Positions 21,575-33,737 of a stretch of 64,000 nt of DNA are shown in pieces. Each line of letters starts with the position of its first letter. The first letter of the stretch is position 1. Position numbers and translations under genes: made by a program. The notes below the pieces were generated by a model, which saw nothing but the letters and a program-made list of their open reading frames with translations, was not told the DNA's origin and ran no database searches. The stretch comes from Hydrangea macrophylla. Its lineage: Eukaryota; Streptophyta; Magnoliopsida; Cornales; Hydrangeaceae. Location: positions 53,174,850 to 53,238,849 of the forward strand of contig CM066991.1 in assembly GCA_033977485.1 (NCBI GenBank). The letters run 5' to 3'.

Positions 21575-22620
21575 AAAGAATGGATATTCAGTTCATTTTA
21601 ATAAAGTAGTAGTTATTAAAGAAAATAAACGTTTTATTTATTCTGGTCAATTGGTGGATGATCTTTATATTATAAATTCTATCTCTCCTATACTGCAACT
21701 TAATGAATTGAATAACACAAATAGTTTGCCATTTAAGAGAAAAGAACCTTCGAGGATGAACCAAACGCATCTTTGGCACTTACGCCTTGGTCATATTAAT
21801 TTGAAAATGATTCAAAGACTGGTTCAAAATGGGCCATTAGGCTCATTAGAAGTGGAGGCACTTCCAGTTTGTGAATCCTGCTTGGAAGGTAAAATGACCA
21901 AGAGGTCATTCTCGGCCAAGGGCTATAGAGCAAAAGAGCCGTTGGAACTGGTTCACTCTGATTTGTATGGTCCTATGATTGTCCAAGCAAGAGGGGGATT
22001 TGAGTACTTTGTCACTTTCATCGATGATTACTCAAGGTATGGGTACATTTATTTGATGCGGCGTGAGTTTGAATGCTTTGAGAAATTCAAAGACTTCAAG
22101 GCTGAAACGGAGAAGCGTCTAGGTAAATGTATCAAGACACTACGATCTGATCGTGGTGGAGAGTACCTCTTGGGAGAGTTTAGGGAATACTTATTGGAGC
22201 AAGGGATTACATCCCAATTGTCTGCACCCCGTATGCCTCAGCAGAACGGTGTGGCAGAAAGAAGGAACAGGACTCTTATGGACATGGTAAGATCTATGAT
22301 GAGTTATTCGGATTTACCAATTTCCTTTTGGGGACATGCGTTAGAGACAGCCGCATACATTCTAAACTTGGTACCTTCTAAGTCAGTACCTACTACTCCC
22401 ACGAAATTGTGGACTGGGGGAAAGCCTAGTCTGCGGCATGTTCGGATCTGGGGTAGTCCAGCACATGTGCTGAAAGGGAACGCAGAAAAGTTGGAATCAA
22501 GAACAGAAGTGTTTCTTTGTTGGGTATCCAAGAGGAACTAAAGGTGGTCTATTTTATAGTCCTAAGGATCAGAAGGTTATTGTTAGCACCAATGCCATAT
22601 TCTTAGAAGAGGACTATGTT
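21575..22620 (+). pseudogene. Copia GAG-pre-integrase and integrase region, frameshifted
   Basis: Reads LVKNGYSVHFNK in frame with HLWHLRLGHIN (pre-integrase zinc region, with CESCLEGKM), then the integrase core: HSDLYGPM, FVTFIDDYSRYGYIYLM, LRSDRGGEYL and PQQNGVAERRNRTL, so the catalytic DDE residues are present. Near 22518 the run CTTTGTTGG lacks two bases relative to the usual VFLFVGYPRGTKGG reading, shifting the frame to a stop at 22541. GGLFYSPKDQKV follows in another frame. Confidence 0.85.
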
Positions 22621-23048
22621 ATGGACCACAAGCCCAGAAGTCGTATTGTTCTAGAGGAAATGAGAGGAAAGACACCGAGACATACTTCTTCGATGCCAAC
22701 GGTACGAGAAGAAACACCACAAGAAAGAGTTATCGATATTCCATTACCACGTCGTAGTGGGAGGATTATCGAAACTCGTGTAGATCCCGAACCAACCATT
22801 AACATGCAGGTTCCTGAACCAGTACAACGTGTAGATAATGGTGTATTAGGTTCAGAATCTTCACAACGAAATATCAGTGATGCACAGACACGGGTTGTGC
22901 CTCGTCGTAGTGGGAGGGTTATTATTCGACCTGACCGGTATATGTTCTTGGGAGAGTCTTATGACCGGGTCCCTGATGAACAAGGTACCGACCCCTGTAA
23001 CTACAATGAAGCACTCCAAGATAAAGATGCAGATCGGTGGCAATGCTG
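22621..23048 (+). pseudogene. Copia integrase-RT linker
   Basis: Open frame with repeated PRRSGR motifs (RRSGRIIETR, RRSGRVIIRPDRYMFLG), typical of the variable region before copia RT, ending in DKDADRWQ at the RT start. A deletion then joins TGGCAA to GCAATG near 23037-23046, removing roughly the first 80 residues of RT. Confidence 0.8.
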
Positions 23049-24000
23049 AAGTCTATCCGGATTCTCTTATCCATTGCTGCACATTTCGATTATGAAATTT
23101 GGCAAATGGATGTCAAGACAGCATTTCTAAATGGAAATCTTGACGAGTGCATCTATATGATGCAACCAGATGGGTTCATTGCGAAGGGCCAAGAACACAT
23201 GTTGTGCAAGCTTAAGAAGTCCATTTATGGACTTAAGCAGGCATCTAGGTCTTGGAATATCCGCTTTGATCAAGCAATCAAGTCTTTTGGTTTTGATCAA
23301 TGTGCGGATGAATCTTGTGTGTACAAGAAACATGATGGAAGAGTGGTGGTGTTCTTAGTACTATATGTGGATGATATCTTGCTAATCGGAAATGATGTGG
23401 GGGTATTATCTTCTGTAAGGGTATGATTATCCAGTCAATTCGATATGAAGGACTTGGAAGAAGCCGGTCATATCCTAGGGATCAAGCTTATGCGAGATCG
23501 CAAGAATAGGATGTTGGGCTTGTCACAAGGCACTTATATTGACAATATTCTTGCAAGGTTTAGCATGCAAGATTCCAAGAAGGGATTCCTTCCCTTCAGA
23601 CACGGAATTACTCTATCTAAGGATCAGTGTCCTAAGACACCTAATGAGATAGAGAAGATGAAGGCAGTTCCTTATGCCTCGGCAGTAGGAAGCCTAATGT
23701 ATGCTATGCTATGTACTAGACCTGACATCTGCTTTGCTGTTGGCATGGTTAGTAGATATCAGTCTAATCCAGGGCAAGAACATTGGATTGCGGTGAAAAA
23801 TATTCTCAAGTACCTGAAAAGGACTCGAGACTATATGTTAGTTTACCAAACAGACAGTCTTGTACCCATTGGGTACACAGATTCTGATTTCATGTCAGAT
23901 AGGGATTCCAGAGAGTCTACCTCAGGATATGTGTTTACCCTAGGAGGTAGAGCCATTAGTTGGAGTGAGGTGTGTCACTTCACGGCTTTGAGTCTAAGTG
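23037..24000 (+). pseudogene. Copia reverse transcriptase and partial RNase H
   Basis: Resumes at AMLKSIRILLSIAAHFDYEI. It has the RT motifs MDVKTAFLNG, KKSIYGLKQASRSW and LYVDDILLIG. A TGA at 23424-23426 replaces the Trp in V-W-LSSQFDMKDL. RNase H begins with GYTDSDF but jumps after GGRAISW to the 3' untranslated sequence, so the catalytic end is missing. AAGTGGGAGAT before 24007 is the polypurine tract. Confidence 0.88.
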
Positions 24001-24006
24001 GGAGAT

Positions 24007-25615
24007 TGTTAGGGATATATACTAAAAGCCATGCTTTATGTAGTTGATTTATTATTCATTTAATAAAATCAGTTAATCCATTTTTTATGAGAATCTGTGT
24101 GGGCAATGTTTGTATTATATTATTTATTTAATGTGTGTCTCTCATTCTATATAGTAGGTGGTTTGGTGTGTAGAGTTCGGCTTACACACGGAAGATCAGG
24201 CCATCAGATATTATAGAATGTAAGATTTTGGTTTACAGTCTTAGATGGGATTGGACACACCATCGGTAGGATTGCAGCATGGTGTTTTAGTAGGTTTGTC
24301 TTGACTGCGGGAAACGGTATAGTTTCAACTCACCATGCTGGTACATTTTGTGTATTAAACAGGACCGACTTGGGGTAATTATCTTTATACTGACTTATAA
24401 GATAATTAATACCTCATGGCTATTATGAGTGCTTATGCTCTAAATCCTAATTTAATTTATAGACACGTACATTTGATATTTATACTTTGATCCCTAAAAA
24501 GGTGAGATCCTTAAATGGGTCAATTTCTCATGGGATTGGGTGGCAATATTAATTGTGTGGTGGATATTAATTAATGATGGAATCCATGTCTCAATTTTGG
24601 GATTGATGATATCCCCTTGAGAAAGCTTATAAGTTTTGATTATGTCAAACCCTGCAGGTGGATTTTGTATCCAACATATCAGATAAGTTAAGCAGAGGAT
24701 CTCAAGGAATTTTAAGAAATTAATTAAATATGATTGTCAGTAATTATATTTAATTAATGGATATCTGTAATCTTAACATGGGGAGATAATAAGCATTTAA
24801 TAACATGGAGCTCGAAATATATTTTTGAGATAAGGGTAGGAGTGCAATTATAATTCTTTAGTGGTATGAATTATAATTTATGGAAATAGGAATCTGATTC
24901 AGTTCGAATTAGGGTTTCCTAATTCCATAAGGAAGCCTATTCTTTATTGACTTCTTATGGTCCCTATCGTAGCCTATATATATGCTGCCTTGGCTCTTCT
25001 CTCAGGTTGCATGATTTCATATTCTAAGCTTCCCTTGACCTCCTAGCTTTCTTCTAGAAGGGTTTCCACCAAACCCTAGTCTCTGTTAGCATTCAAGAGA
25101 CATAGGAGTGTAGATCGCTAGCGTCGGACAACGCTCACTAAAAGAGCTTCGGACTGCTCGATACTGATCGAAAGTTGCTGAATTGTTTACACAACGTTCC
25201 TGACGTCGAGACGGAGCTGCTGTTAAAAATTCAAGTAAATTGGAGATCGTTGGATCCTCCTGACGAACACATCTTTGTCGGATCAATGTGATCAGGATTG
25301 AATCGTCACAGCAATCAAAGAGAGTGTTATAACTGGGAATAGAAAATAGAACGTAAAGAGGGAAGAGCAGAAAACTAAAAGGATTTCGAAAGAGCCCACA
25401 CTCAGTTCGATATTCTGGCAGCAAAGGAATACGGTAGAAGATCGTGAGCTGTTATCGAGCCCGTGTTCTCGATTCGTCTACTACAGCAATCCAATTTTGC
25501 AGTTCAAGGTAACCCTAGTTCCGCCCTTGTAGGGTTATTATAGATTTCATGAAATTTTTTGCAGTACCAACTTATACCCACTGTCAACGGATTCTGGGAA
25601 CGCAGTTTCCTAACA
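24007..25615 (+). repeat. 3' LTR of the copia element
   Basis: Same length as the 5' LTR (1609 bp) with about 14 substitutions. Preceded by a polypurine tract and followed by GTCGT. Confidence 0.93.
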
Positions 25616-26154
25616 GTCGTAGGCTCCATCCTCATAGCCCCTATCCATGTATGCATCTCCTGCATACTCATAACCATGGCCAGCTGGGCGTCGAATATCC
25701 AGCGGTATAAACACCGTCAACTATGAAACCCGAGTGAATGCAAACACTAACAGAGTATCTATAGAGTTACAACATATATAACAACAGCATTATTAAAAGG
25801 ATCATCTCATCGTTCGCATGCATGTATGCACAACCTCAATATATCGTTATGAATATCGTCCCAATCTATCCCAAATATAACATAAACTCCTAGGTCCATG
25901 TTAATCAGACACATAGTCCCATACCTATGGTCTGTCACACCTGACACGAAGTCCCATGCTCTAACACATAAATCAAACACGTTGTCCCATATCACACGAG
26001 CAATCAAATCCTGACACACAGCCCTAACATTCCAGTCAACCTGCCCTGATCTAATACATCCAACACGCCCTGATATGATTCAGCCAACACGCCCTGATAT
26101 ATATACGGCCAACATGCCCTAACACACTGCAGCACTCAGCTACGTTATACCACT

Positions 26155-26395
26155 GCACTCAGTTTCGTAAGCACTCAGCTCCACCACAGCACTCAACAAT
26201 ACAACACTCAGCAATACCACAGCACTCAGTAATGCCACAGTACTCAGCAATACTACAGCACATAGCAATACTTCAACACTCAGCAATATCACAGCACTCA
26301 GCAATATCACAGCATTCAGCAATACTACATCACTTAGTAATATTTCATCACTCACTTCGTAATACCTCAGCACTCAGCTCCAATATGCTACGGCA
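26155..26395. repeat. ~18-bp minisatellite in gypsy LTR
   Basis: Repeats of CAGCACTCAGCAATATCA with drift. The same array is present in the other LTR copies at about 32930-33170, 47130-47370 and 51120-51245 (the last two are one array split by an insertion). Confidence 0.85.
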
Positions 26396-27824
26396 CGCAG
26401 CCCTGATAAACTACGGCACTCCAACCCCAATACGTTACGGCCACCAGCCCCAACATATTAGACTCGACACGAAGTCCTACATCACATCACCTCCCAAATC
26501 CGACACGTAATCTAATTCTACCATACATCAAACCTGACACGTAGTCCAACTCTATCGTACGTATAACCTGACACGTAGTCCAACTTTATCATATTTCGCC
26601 CTGACACGTGATCCTATCCCCGACCTTGGGATTCCACATCTGACATCATACAATCTTAGCGATCGTCTTCATATGCACAAATATAAATAGAATCGACCTC
26701 TGTGGTCGACAGACCCACTACTATGCACGTCGGCTTCTCATTCTGATTTACAACATTGTACCATCATTATACCATTCGTTCCACTATTTAATGCATTAAG
26801 TCCATTATTCCACATGTGTATTATTCCAATACCGCTTCTAACCAATCAACGCACGATAATATACAGCTTAACAGTTCATCGGATATAAACAAACTAAACA
26901 TTTAACATTCTGTCATGTTCGATCGATTGAGCAAAGTTTGATCAATTGAGAATATTAAAGTTCAATCAATTGAACAATGTTCGATCGATCGAGATCGGTC
27001 TGTGTTCAATCGCTCGAAAGCAGTTCGATCGATTGAACACTGGTTTTTTTCCCAAATTGAACTGGACTTCCCTTATAATTTCGGGGCCCGTTCTATCTTA
27101 CCGAAACACATATATAACTACGCATCTATACTACAGAGTGAGTATAGGCACTCACCGTTAACGTCGATGACGCCGACGAGCTCGGGGTAGCCACGGGTGG
27201 TCTCGGGGTGATCTCCTATCTCATCTCTTTCTCATTCTCCTTCTCTGTCTCTTCTCTTTCTCTCCTCCTGTCTTGTCTCCTCTTCTTCCTCTTTTTCCGT
27301 GAGAGTGTGTGAGTATTTGTGAGTATATATATATATATCCGGGTGTGTGTATATATAGGTATGAGTATATTTATATATAAACTCTATATATATCTCTCTC
27401 TCTAAACTCTCTCAGGATTTCAACAACCCAAACCCATATATGTGAGGGAGTATATATAGGCAAAGAGGGAGGGCAGGTAGCAGAACACGTAAATTGATAA
27501 TAACAAGTTCAATCGATCGAAGTGAGTTCGATCGATTGAGAACATGTCAGTCAGGGTTCGATCGATTGAGATGGGTCCAATCGCTTAAAAATGGGGACAC
27601 GTCACAAATTCAGGTCGAAAAGGTTTCGATCGCTCGAAAAGGTTTCGATCGACTGAAGAAACAAAAGTTCGATCGCTCGAAGGAAGTTCGATCGATTGAA
27701 ACTGAAATTATAGAAAAGGTAACTACTAGTATATAGAATCTTATTATAACAAAAGTAATATAAAAGTACAACAAAATACAAGGTATTACATCATCCCCCT
27801 CTAAATAAAGATTTTGTCCCCGAA

Positions 27825-29350
27825 ATTTGAACTAAACCTCGTTGAACAACTCTGGATACTTCTCTTGCATCTCTGACTCTAATTCCCAAGAAGCTTATCA
27901 TTTGTCGTGAAACTTCCACTGGATCTTCACCAACGGAATATCCTTGTTCCTTAGCTTCTTAACTTCTCGATCCAGAATTCATACTGGTCCTTCCTAGAAT
28001 GATATATTGTCGTTAACCTCGATGTCTTCAAAATTTATCTCGTGACTCGGATTGTGAGCGCACTTCCTCAACATGTTAATGTGAAACACGTTGTGCACTC
28101 CTGACATCTTAGGCAGCAAGCGAGTCGGTAGGAAACCTTTCCTACACGTTTAAGGATCTCAAACGGTCCAATAAAATGCGATGCTAGCTTTCCTCTCTTT
28201 TGTCCAAATCTGACAATTCCTCGCACTGGAGATACTTTGAGTAGCACATGATCTCCAACACTGAATTCCAAGCTTCTGCGACGTTTATCAGTGTAACTTT
28301 TGTGTCTACTCTGCGTTGCTTGCATCCTTTCTTTCACGATCTGGATCTTCTCGTTAGTTTCCCAAACTAACTCTAGTCCAAGCAATTGATTGTCTCCAAC
28401 CTTTGCCCAACACAAAGGTGATCGGCACGGTCTTCCATATAATGCCTCAAAGGGTGTCATCCCTATACTTGAATGGTGACTGTTATTGTACACAAATTCT
28501 ATCAGCGGTAAATGAGTCTTCCATGAGCTCTGAAAATCAATGACACACGCCCGAAGCATGTCCTCCATCATCTGGTTAACTCGTTCAGTCTGTCCATCCA
28601 TCTGTGGGTAGAAGGTAGTGCTCAGGTTCAATGACGTCCCCATAGCTGTCTGTAGACTCTTCTAGAACTCTGCAGTAAATCTTGAATTGCGATTTGATTC
28701 GATTGACACTAGTACACTGTGCAGTCGCACGACTTGTTGTATATACATACGACTCAAACGTTTGACCGGATACGACATACTGTATGCTATGAAATGAGCC
28801 GATTTGGTAAGTCGGTCCACAACTACCCAAATAGCATCGTGGTTTGCTGAGACTTTGGCAAACCTACTACGAAGTCCATTATTATATATTCCCACTTCCA
28901 TCCGGGAACTGGTAATGATTGTAGAAGTCCTGGAGGCTTCTGATATTCCGCCTTCACTTGCTAACACATAAGACATTGAGATACGTGTTCAGCAACTTCT
29001 CGTTTCATTCCTTCCTACCAGAAGTTCCTCTTCAAATCTTTGGACATCTTTGTACCTCCTGGGTGGATAGTCATACGTGACTTGTGAGCTTTGTCTAGTA
29101 TATCTTTTCTAAGATCACCTTCATCCGACACAAAAAGTCTGCCTCTACATCTGAGTGCTCCGTCTATACCAATATTCCATTTGTCTGGTTCCGTCACTGC
29201 GTTACTTGCGAACCACTCTTGAAGTACTTCATTCTTCTTCTGTGCCTCCAAGATACGACTGATGAAGGTCGGTTGTACCATGAGACATCCAAAGTGTCTT
29301 CCTCCACTTGGATCTGAGGCTTGAATACCGAATTCAGCCAAAGTTTCCAA
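27825..29350 (-). pseudogene. Gypsy integrase with chromodomain remnant
   Basis: Minus-strand order: a spacer (MVQPTFISRILEAQ), the zinc-binding end HPGGTKMSKDLKRNFW, the core fragments [16 protein letters not shown] and FYPQMDGQTERVNQMMEDML, YNNSHHSSIGMTPFEALYGR, the GPFEILKRVGKVSYRL tail, then after frameshifts IPLVKIQWKFHDK-stop-ASWELESEMQ, a chromodomain-like end. Several stops and frameshifts; not functional. Confidence 0.88.
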
Positions 29351-29379
29351 TGCTTGCCACTCTTTGACTATGAGAGAAG

Positions 29380-30714
29380 CTACTGTTATCTGTCGGGATT
29401 TTCAACTCAACGCATCGGCCACTACTTTTGCCTTTCCAGGGTAATACTACAATGTGAAATCATAGTCTTTTAACAATTCCATCCAATGTCGTTGCCTCAT
29501 GTTCAACTCCCTTTGAGAGAAAAAATATCTTAGACTCTTGTGATCCAAAGATAGATCAAACTTCTCGCCGTAGAGGTGATGCCTCCAAATCTTATCATGG
29601 CTAGCTCGAGGTTATGCGTCGGATAATTCAACTCGTAAGGCTTCAACTGTCGTGATCCATATGTTATTACCTTTCCGTCTTACATTAAGACACATCCAAG
29701 TCCTTAGTGTGAGGCGTCACTATATATTGTGAACTGTTCACCGCTCTTGGGTAGTGCCAGCACCGGTGCTGTAGTCAATCTTTTTTTCAATTCCTGGAAT
29801 GCGCATTCATGCTTGTTTACCCCATTCAAACTTCAAGTCCTTCTTCGTTAGTCCAGTAAGAGGAGCTGCGATCTTGGAGAATCCTTACACAAATCTCTGA
29901 TAGTATCCAACAAGACCAAGAAAACACCTGACTTCTGTTGCGGTGGTTGGTACATTCCAATCCAAAACTGCGTCTGTCTTTGACGAGTCTATGGCTATTC
30001 CATCTTGTGAAACAACATGTCCTAGAAACTTAACTTCCTTCAGCCAGAACTCGCACTTGCTGAACTTTGCATACAATTGATTATCTCGGAGGGTCTGTAA
30101 TGCGATTCTTACATGTTCCTCGTGTTCCTCCTCGATCTTTGAGTAGATTAGAATATCGTCTATGAACACAATAATGAATTGGTCCAGGTAGGGTCTAAAC
30201 ACTCTGTTCATTAGGTCCATAAACACCGATGGGGAATTGGTTAATCCAAAAGACATAACAAAAATTCATAATGCATGTACCTCGTCCTGAAAGCATTCTT
30301 TGAGATATCCTCGGGTCAAACCAATAGTTAGTGATATCCTGAACATAGATCGATCTTTGAGAAAGTCGCCGCTCCTTGCACCTAATCAAACAGATCATCG
30401 ATTCTAGGGAGTGGGTACTTATTCTTAATCGTGACCTTGTTGAGCTCCCTATAGTAGATACAAAGTCGTAGAGTTCCATCATTCTTCTTAACAAATAGCA
30501 CTGGCGCTCCCCAATGTGACGTGTTGGGTTGAACAAACTTAAGATCTCCCCAAGGTGACGTGTTGGGTTGAACAAACTTAAGATCTTCTAACTCCTGCAC
30601 TTGCTTCTTCAGTTCTTGCATCTCCGTTGGTGCCATCCGAGAAGGAGCCTTCGATTGTGGTAAAGTTCCAGGTAATAATTCGATATAGAAATCAATCTCC
30701 CGCTTAGGTGACAA
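29380..30714 (-). pseudogene. Gypsy reverse transcriptase and RNase H
   Basis: RT parts: [20 protein letters not shown], then, after a degraded gap (30260-30380), [20 protein letters not shown] and [11 protein letters not shown] (the catalytic DD is kept). RNase H-like end: [20 protein letters not shown], then YYPGKAKVVADALS with stops. A 39-bp in-frame tandem duplication at 30509-30586 doubles the segment [13 protein letters not shown]. Confidence 0.88.
30509..30586 (-). repeat. 39-bp tandem duplication within gypsy RT
   Basis: Two copies of a 39-bp unit, one substitution apart (CCCCAATGTG versus CCCCAAGGTG at their starts), in frame with RT. Confidence 0.9.
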
Positions 30715-30777
30715 TCATAAAATATTCTAAAACACATCCTCAAAGTCTCGGACTACGGGAATTTGTGCAACCGTGAG

Positions 30778-31203
30778 TTACGAACTTGAGCTCTCGATAG
30801 CTGCTAGACAGCTAGTGAGAAAAGCATCTCTAGAAGGGTTACATTGAAAATCAAAAGACTGACTTCCTGGTACGAAAAAAGTAATCATCTGATTGGCATA
30901 GTCCAACTTAGCACGATACTTCGTGAGCCAATCAAATCCTAAGATGATATCAAATTCCTTCATTGATAAAAATGATTAATCTGTGGGAAGAATTCTATCC
31001 TCAAGGGTTAAGGCACAGTCCTTGCATACTTTCCCTAACCTTACGATCACTCCCAAAGGTGATACCGCATTTAGGGCTATGTCAAGCATCTGGGGTACTA
31101 AACCCAAAAGTTTAACAATTCCGATAGCAATAAACGAATTCGAAGCACTAATATCAAATAGAACTTTAACTCGAGTGCTGAATAACGTAAGACTACCTTC
31201 CAT
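30778..31203 (-). pseudogene. Gypsy protease region
   Basis: VKVLFDISASNSFIA matches the usual VLFDTGASHSFI active site, but the DTG triad is DIS. MKEFDIILGFDWLTKYRA follows, the standard end of the protease segment. Frames are separate. Confidence 0.85.
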
Positions 31204-31204
31204 G

Positions 31205-32100
31205 TTCTGCTATTCAGACTCATCAAATCCTGCATTCTCTGGGAGAATAGCATTCATACGAGCTTGTCCAACTTGGCCCTGAGCAGCTGGTCTGTTGTAT
31301 GCCCTACGGGGTGCTCTACAATCTTTGCTGATATGGCCATAATTGCCACAGTTATAACAGCAAATGCCCGACCGATTATAGTTCATGGGAGCTCGACAAT
31401 CCTTAGTCACATGGCCTGGCTTCTCATAGTTGAAGCATCCACCGGTATTGCTTCTAGTAGCAGCAGGGAGTCCTTGCGGGGGAGGTACTTGATTTACAGC
31501 ATAACGGTTATGGGGAAATGCAGGTTATTACTTTCTTTCGCCAGCGCTTATTCCCTTGGAACTGCATCGAAGGTCTTGGTCCTTGGTTACCTTTGGGTGA
31601 TGGTCGATTTCCAAAGCGTCCCTGCTCTCAACCGTTAATATCCTCATGAACGACTGCCATCCCTACCATAGCTTTGAATGTTTGACCCTGATGAGTCAAA
31701 TTCATCCGTTGTAGTGGCAGTGAGAGGCCTTGATGATACTGCATATTCTTTTTCTCTAGGTATCAATCATATGAAGAGCAAATCGGGACAACCGTTCAAA
31801 CTATACCATGTACTCTCTCACGGTAAGGTTTCCTTGCCTTAGCTCAATGAATTCCCTCTCCTTCTTATTTTTCTCCGTCTAAGGAAAGTAGCTTTCCAAA
31901 AATAGCCCTTTAAAAATGTGATTCAGGGCATCCTTCCGCCCGCATCTTCTCCTACGGTTGCTTTCCCTGATTCCCACCAATGGCAGCCGCATAAGTCAAC
32001 TAAAATATCGTCAGTCGACGCTTCTCGATCTCGTTACATCCAAGGGTATTGAAGATTGCTTCCATCTCTCAGAGCCACTATTCCCCTTGCCACAGTTCAG
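31205..32100 (-). pseudogene. Gypsy Gag, degenerate
   Basis: Minus-strand pieces: FIELRQGNLTVREYM, then FERLSRFALHMI (retrotransposon Gag core) at about 31770-31880, and two zinc knuckles. The first reads CFNYEKPGHVTKDC (second Cys lost), the second CYNCGNYGHISKDC (intact). Multiple stops. Confidence 0.85.
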
Positions 32101-32126
32101 TGTTCCCGTCAAACATCCTCAACACA

Positions 32127-33737
32127 TTGTCCACAACCAAAGTCTAATCATCAGAGTAATGATTCAAAACATGCATTGGAATGTTCTAAGGTCGATATAT
32201 ATGATCAGAGTCCAATACTAAACTATTACAAAACCACGAGTGTTTGCAAAAACATAAATAAATTATTACGGCAACATACGCCGATACAAACATAACTATT
32301 ACAACAGTCTCTAAAACATAAGTATAAACTATCTACGGCAAGCTCCAAGTCTTCAGCTCGCGTAGTAGTCAGCACCAGCATAACCTCCGTCATTGTAGGC
32401 TCTATCCTCGTAGCCCCTATCCATGTATGCATATCCTGCATATTCAAAACCCTGGCCAGCTGGGCGTCGAATATCCAGCGGCATCAACGCCGTCAGCTAC
32501 GAAAGCCAAATGAATGCAAACACTAACAGAGTATCTATAGAGTTGCAGCATATATAACAACAGCATTATTAAAAGGATCGTCTCATCGTTCACATGTATG
32601 TATGCACCAACTCAATATATCATAAAGGACATCATCCTAATCCATCCCAAACATAACATAGACTCCTGGGTCCAAGTTAATCAGACACGTAGTCCTATAC
32701 CTACTGTCTGTCACACCTGACACTAAGTCCCACGCTCTAACACATAAATCTGACACGTAGTCCCATATCACACAAGCTATCAAATTTTGATACACAACCC
32801 TAATGTTCCGGCCAACGCGCCCTAATCTAATACAGCCAACACGCCCTTGATATAATACGGTCAACACGCCCTGATCTAATACGGTCAACATGCCTTGATA
32901 TAATACGGCCAACACGCCCTAATACACTACAACACTCAGCTCCGTTATACCATAGCACTCAGCTTCGTAAAGCACTTAGCTCCACCACAACACTCAACAA
33001 TACCACAACACTCAGCAATACCACAACACTCAGCATTGTCACAACACTTAGCAATACTACAGCACTTAGCAATACTTCAGCACTCAACAATATCACAGCA
33101 CTCAGTAATACTACAACACTTAGCAATACTCCAGGACTCAACTTCGTAATACCTCAGCACTCAGCTCCAATATGCTACGGCACGCAGCCCTGATATACTA
33201 CGGCACTCCAGCCCCAATATGTTACGGCCACTAGCCCCGACATATTAGACTCGACATGAAGTCCTACATCACATCACCTCCCAAATCCAACACGCAGTCC
33301 AATTCTATCATACGTCAAACTGACACGTAGTCCAACTCTATCGTACGTATAACTTGACACATAGTCCAACTTTATCATATTTCGCCCTGACACGTAGCCC
33401 TGATCCTATCCCCGCACCTTGGGATTCCACATCTGACATCATACAATCTTAGCGATCACCTTCATATGCACAAATATAAATAGAATCGACCTCTGCGGTC
33501 GACAGACCCACTACTATACACGTCGGCTTCTCATTCTGATTTACAACATTGTGCCATCATTATACCATTTGTTCCATTGTTCAATGCATGAAGTCCATTA
33601 TTCTACGTGTGTATTATTCCAATACCGCGTCTAACCAATCAACGCATGATAATATACAACAGTTCATCGGATATAAACAAACTAAACATTTAACATTCTA
33701 ACATGTTTGATCGATTGAGCAAAGTTCGATCGATTGA
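32127..33737 (-). repeat. 5' LTR (right copy) of the gypsy element, truncated at both ends
   Basis: Matches the left LTR from ATTGTCCACAACCAAAGTC onward and breaks off inside the TTCGATCGATTGA cluster at 33737. Confidence 0.85.
32353..32484 (-). CDS. 43-codon Tyr/Gly/Asp-rich frame in gypsy LTR
   Basis: Starts MPLDIRRPAGQG and ends AGADYYAS. The same frame with the same length is found in the solo LTR (46674-46805), and its tail is visible in the left LTR. No known domain. It could be a leader uORF or chance conservation; see findings. Confidence 0.35.
   Translation of the reverse strand: MPLDIRRPAGQGFEYAGYAYMDRGYEDRAYNDGGYAGADYYAS

Larger units (their letters stand above)
17396..25615 (+). 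mobile_element. Ty1/copia LTR retrotransposon, young but defective (8.2 kb)
   Basis: The two 1609-bp LTRs begin TGTTAGG and end CCTAACA, and differ by about 14 substitutions in my reading (~0.9%). The flanking 5 bp are ATCGT (17391-17395) and GTCGT (25616-25620), one mismatch. The insert sits in the LTR of the gypsy element; uninterrupted versions at 32387-32400 and 46706-46725 show the empty site. The gene order gag, protease, integrase, RT, RNase H is diagnostic of copia. Coding is broken by a 7-bp duplication, a small frameshift, a large RT deletion, a nonsense codon and loss of the RNase H end. Confidence 0.93.
17045..27790 (-). repeat. 3' LTR (left copy) of the gypsy element, interrupted by a copia element
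   Basis: The LTR pieces are 17045-17395 and 25621-27790, together about 2.5 kb, similar in length to the solo copy at 46382-52596 minus its insert. Contents: a small reading frame end (25620-25720 with 17341-17390), an 18-bp minisatellite (26155-26395), TTCGATCGA-type palindromes (26920-27050, 27505-27710), and TATATA-rich sequence near 27320-27400 that may hold the promoter on the minus strand. Confidence 0.8.
17045..33737 (-). mobile_element. Degenerate Ty3/gypsy chromovirus (Tekay-like), nested and truncated
   Basis: On the minus strand the order is LTR (32127-33737), gag, protease, RT, RNase H, integrase, chromodomain remnant, polypurine tract, LTR (17045-27790). The outer left end is TGTCATGTCCCG and the inner border of the left LTR is GGTATTACA. 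The right LTR lacks its first ~80 bp and the primer site, and is cut at 33737 by a CACTA-like end, so the outer target duplication cannot be tested. All coding parts carry stops and frameshifts. The clade assignment rests on the chromodomain-like tail and is inference. Confidence 0.8.

Noticed and set aside
26155..26395. Regularly spaced repeats as a CRISPR array
   Set aside because: Units are directly tandem without unique spacers, drift strongly, and lie in a plant LTR.
26140..26510. Ser/His/Leu- and Val/Leu-repeat frames on both strands
   Set aside because: They come from translation of the 18-bp minisatellite; similar frames appear at 32959, 47122 and 51019.
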